Shown one piece after another: positions 4,899 through 5,056 of a DNA stretch of 5,056 nucleotides; position 1 is the first letter of the stretch, and each line of letters opens with the position of its first letter. The translations under genes were made by a program, and so were the position numbers. The stretch is from Chloroflexota bacterium. Its GTDB lineage: Bacteria; Chloroflexota; Anaerolineae; B4-G1. The notes under the pieces were generated by a model. The model was not told the DNA's origin, made no database searches, and saw only the letters and a list, made by a program, of their open reading frames with translations. The stretch is from assembly GCA_024232355.1 (NCBI GenBank), contig JAAEPW010000516.1:1-5056 (forward strand), written 5' to 3'.

Positions 4899-5011
4899 GG
4901 TTGGTGGTAGTATGAACAGGGGACTCATAAGCCCTTGGTTCCCAGTTCAAATCTGGGCGTCGCCATCTTCCAGAAAGAAATGTGATGTGGATCTACCCAT
5001 CATCACCAACC
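4899..5011. repeat. 8-bp inverted repeat flanking the tRNA fragment
   Basis: GGTTGGTG (4899-4906) on the left and CACCAACC (5004-5011) on the right are exact complements and bracket the tRNA fragment. Such pairs can be arm-type sites for a recombinase, but 8 bp may also arise by chance. Confidence 0.3.
4916..4965 (+). tRNA. 3' fragment of a tRNA gene (CAT anticodon), probable integration site core
   Basis: The anticodon loop CTCATAA (4924-4930) has anticodon CAT. It is followed by a variable region, a perfect T arm CCCAG-TTCAAAT-CTGGG, and the acceptor strand CGTCGCC with discriminator A. The matching 5' acceptor strand GGCGACG and a D stem are absent upstream, so this is not a working tRNA. 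A CAT anticodon means elongator Met or the Ile2 precursor; the fragment cannot separate these. The anticodon stem has an A·G apposition next to the loop, perhaps a sign of relaxed selection. CCA is not encoded. A tRNA 3' part beside a tyrosine recombinase gene is the usual mark of an attachment site, either attR of the integrated element or attP of the circular form. Confidence 0.82.
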
Positions 5012-5055
5012 CATTGTGCCTCAGTTGTAAAGGTGCAATGGTAGGTGCAATTGGT
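5011..5055 (+). repeat. Short repeats of AGGTGCAATGG type beyond the tRNA fragment
   Basis: AGGTGCAATGGT (5031-5042) is followed at once by AGGTGCAATTGGT (5043-5055). A third, inverted relative lies at 5011-5021 (CCATTGTGCCT, reading AGGCACAATGG on the minus strand). These are candidate arm-binding sites for the recombinase. The set is cut by the window end, so more copies may follow. Confidence 0.5.
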
Positions 5056-5056
5056 A

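Noticed and set aside
4890..4965. Complete tRNA gene
   Set aside because: No 5' acceptor strand complementary to CGTCGCC and no D stem are found upstream; only the part from the anticodon arm onward is present.

Overview
The window looks like one end of an integrative, possibly self-replicating mobile element (an integrating plasmid or ICE-like element) in a bacterium. The mixed-to-high GC content, strong Shine-Dalgarno sites and protein style would fit a Chloroflexota-like host. That is a low-confidence inference, because no host housekeeping gene is present.

Layout from the left. Positions 1-1232 hold a tight leftward operon: a small protein with a conserved Cys/His pattern (789-1232), a three-helix membrane protein (288-785) and a lipoprotein cut by the window edge (1-285). 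To its right are a two-hairpin structured element (1264-1355) and about 220 bp of 23-bp iteron-like repeats with an AT-rich core (1360-1582). Next is a leftward winged-helix protein, the probable replication initiator (1593-2591). The same order then repeats in decayed form: a second Cys/His protein (2731-3198), a second two-hairpin element (3212-3305) and a truncated initiator paralogue that has lost part of its helix-turn-helix and its whole C-terminal half (3420-3836). A rightward tyrosine recombinase (3942-4859), a long perfect palindrome (4865-4898) and the 3' part of a tRNA gene with a CAT anticodon (about 4916-4965) form an integration end. Small repeats flank the tRNA piece on both sides.

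How it may work together (inference): the recombinase integrates the element at the tRNA 3' end, and the initiator acts on the iterons to replicate the excised form. The arrangement att-int-rep recalls the integrating plasmids of actinomycetes (AICEs), though no actinobacterial origin is implied. The two Cys/His proteins and their adjoining two-hairpin elements are the unfamiliar part. Both were carried along in a duplication of the rep-hairpin-Cys/His module, and the hairpin stems show base-pair-preserving changes between copies, which points to a selected structure. No CRISPR array, transposon end, rRNA or complete tRNA was seen.
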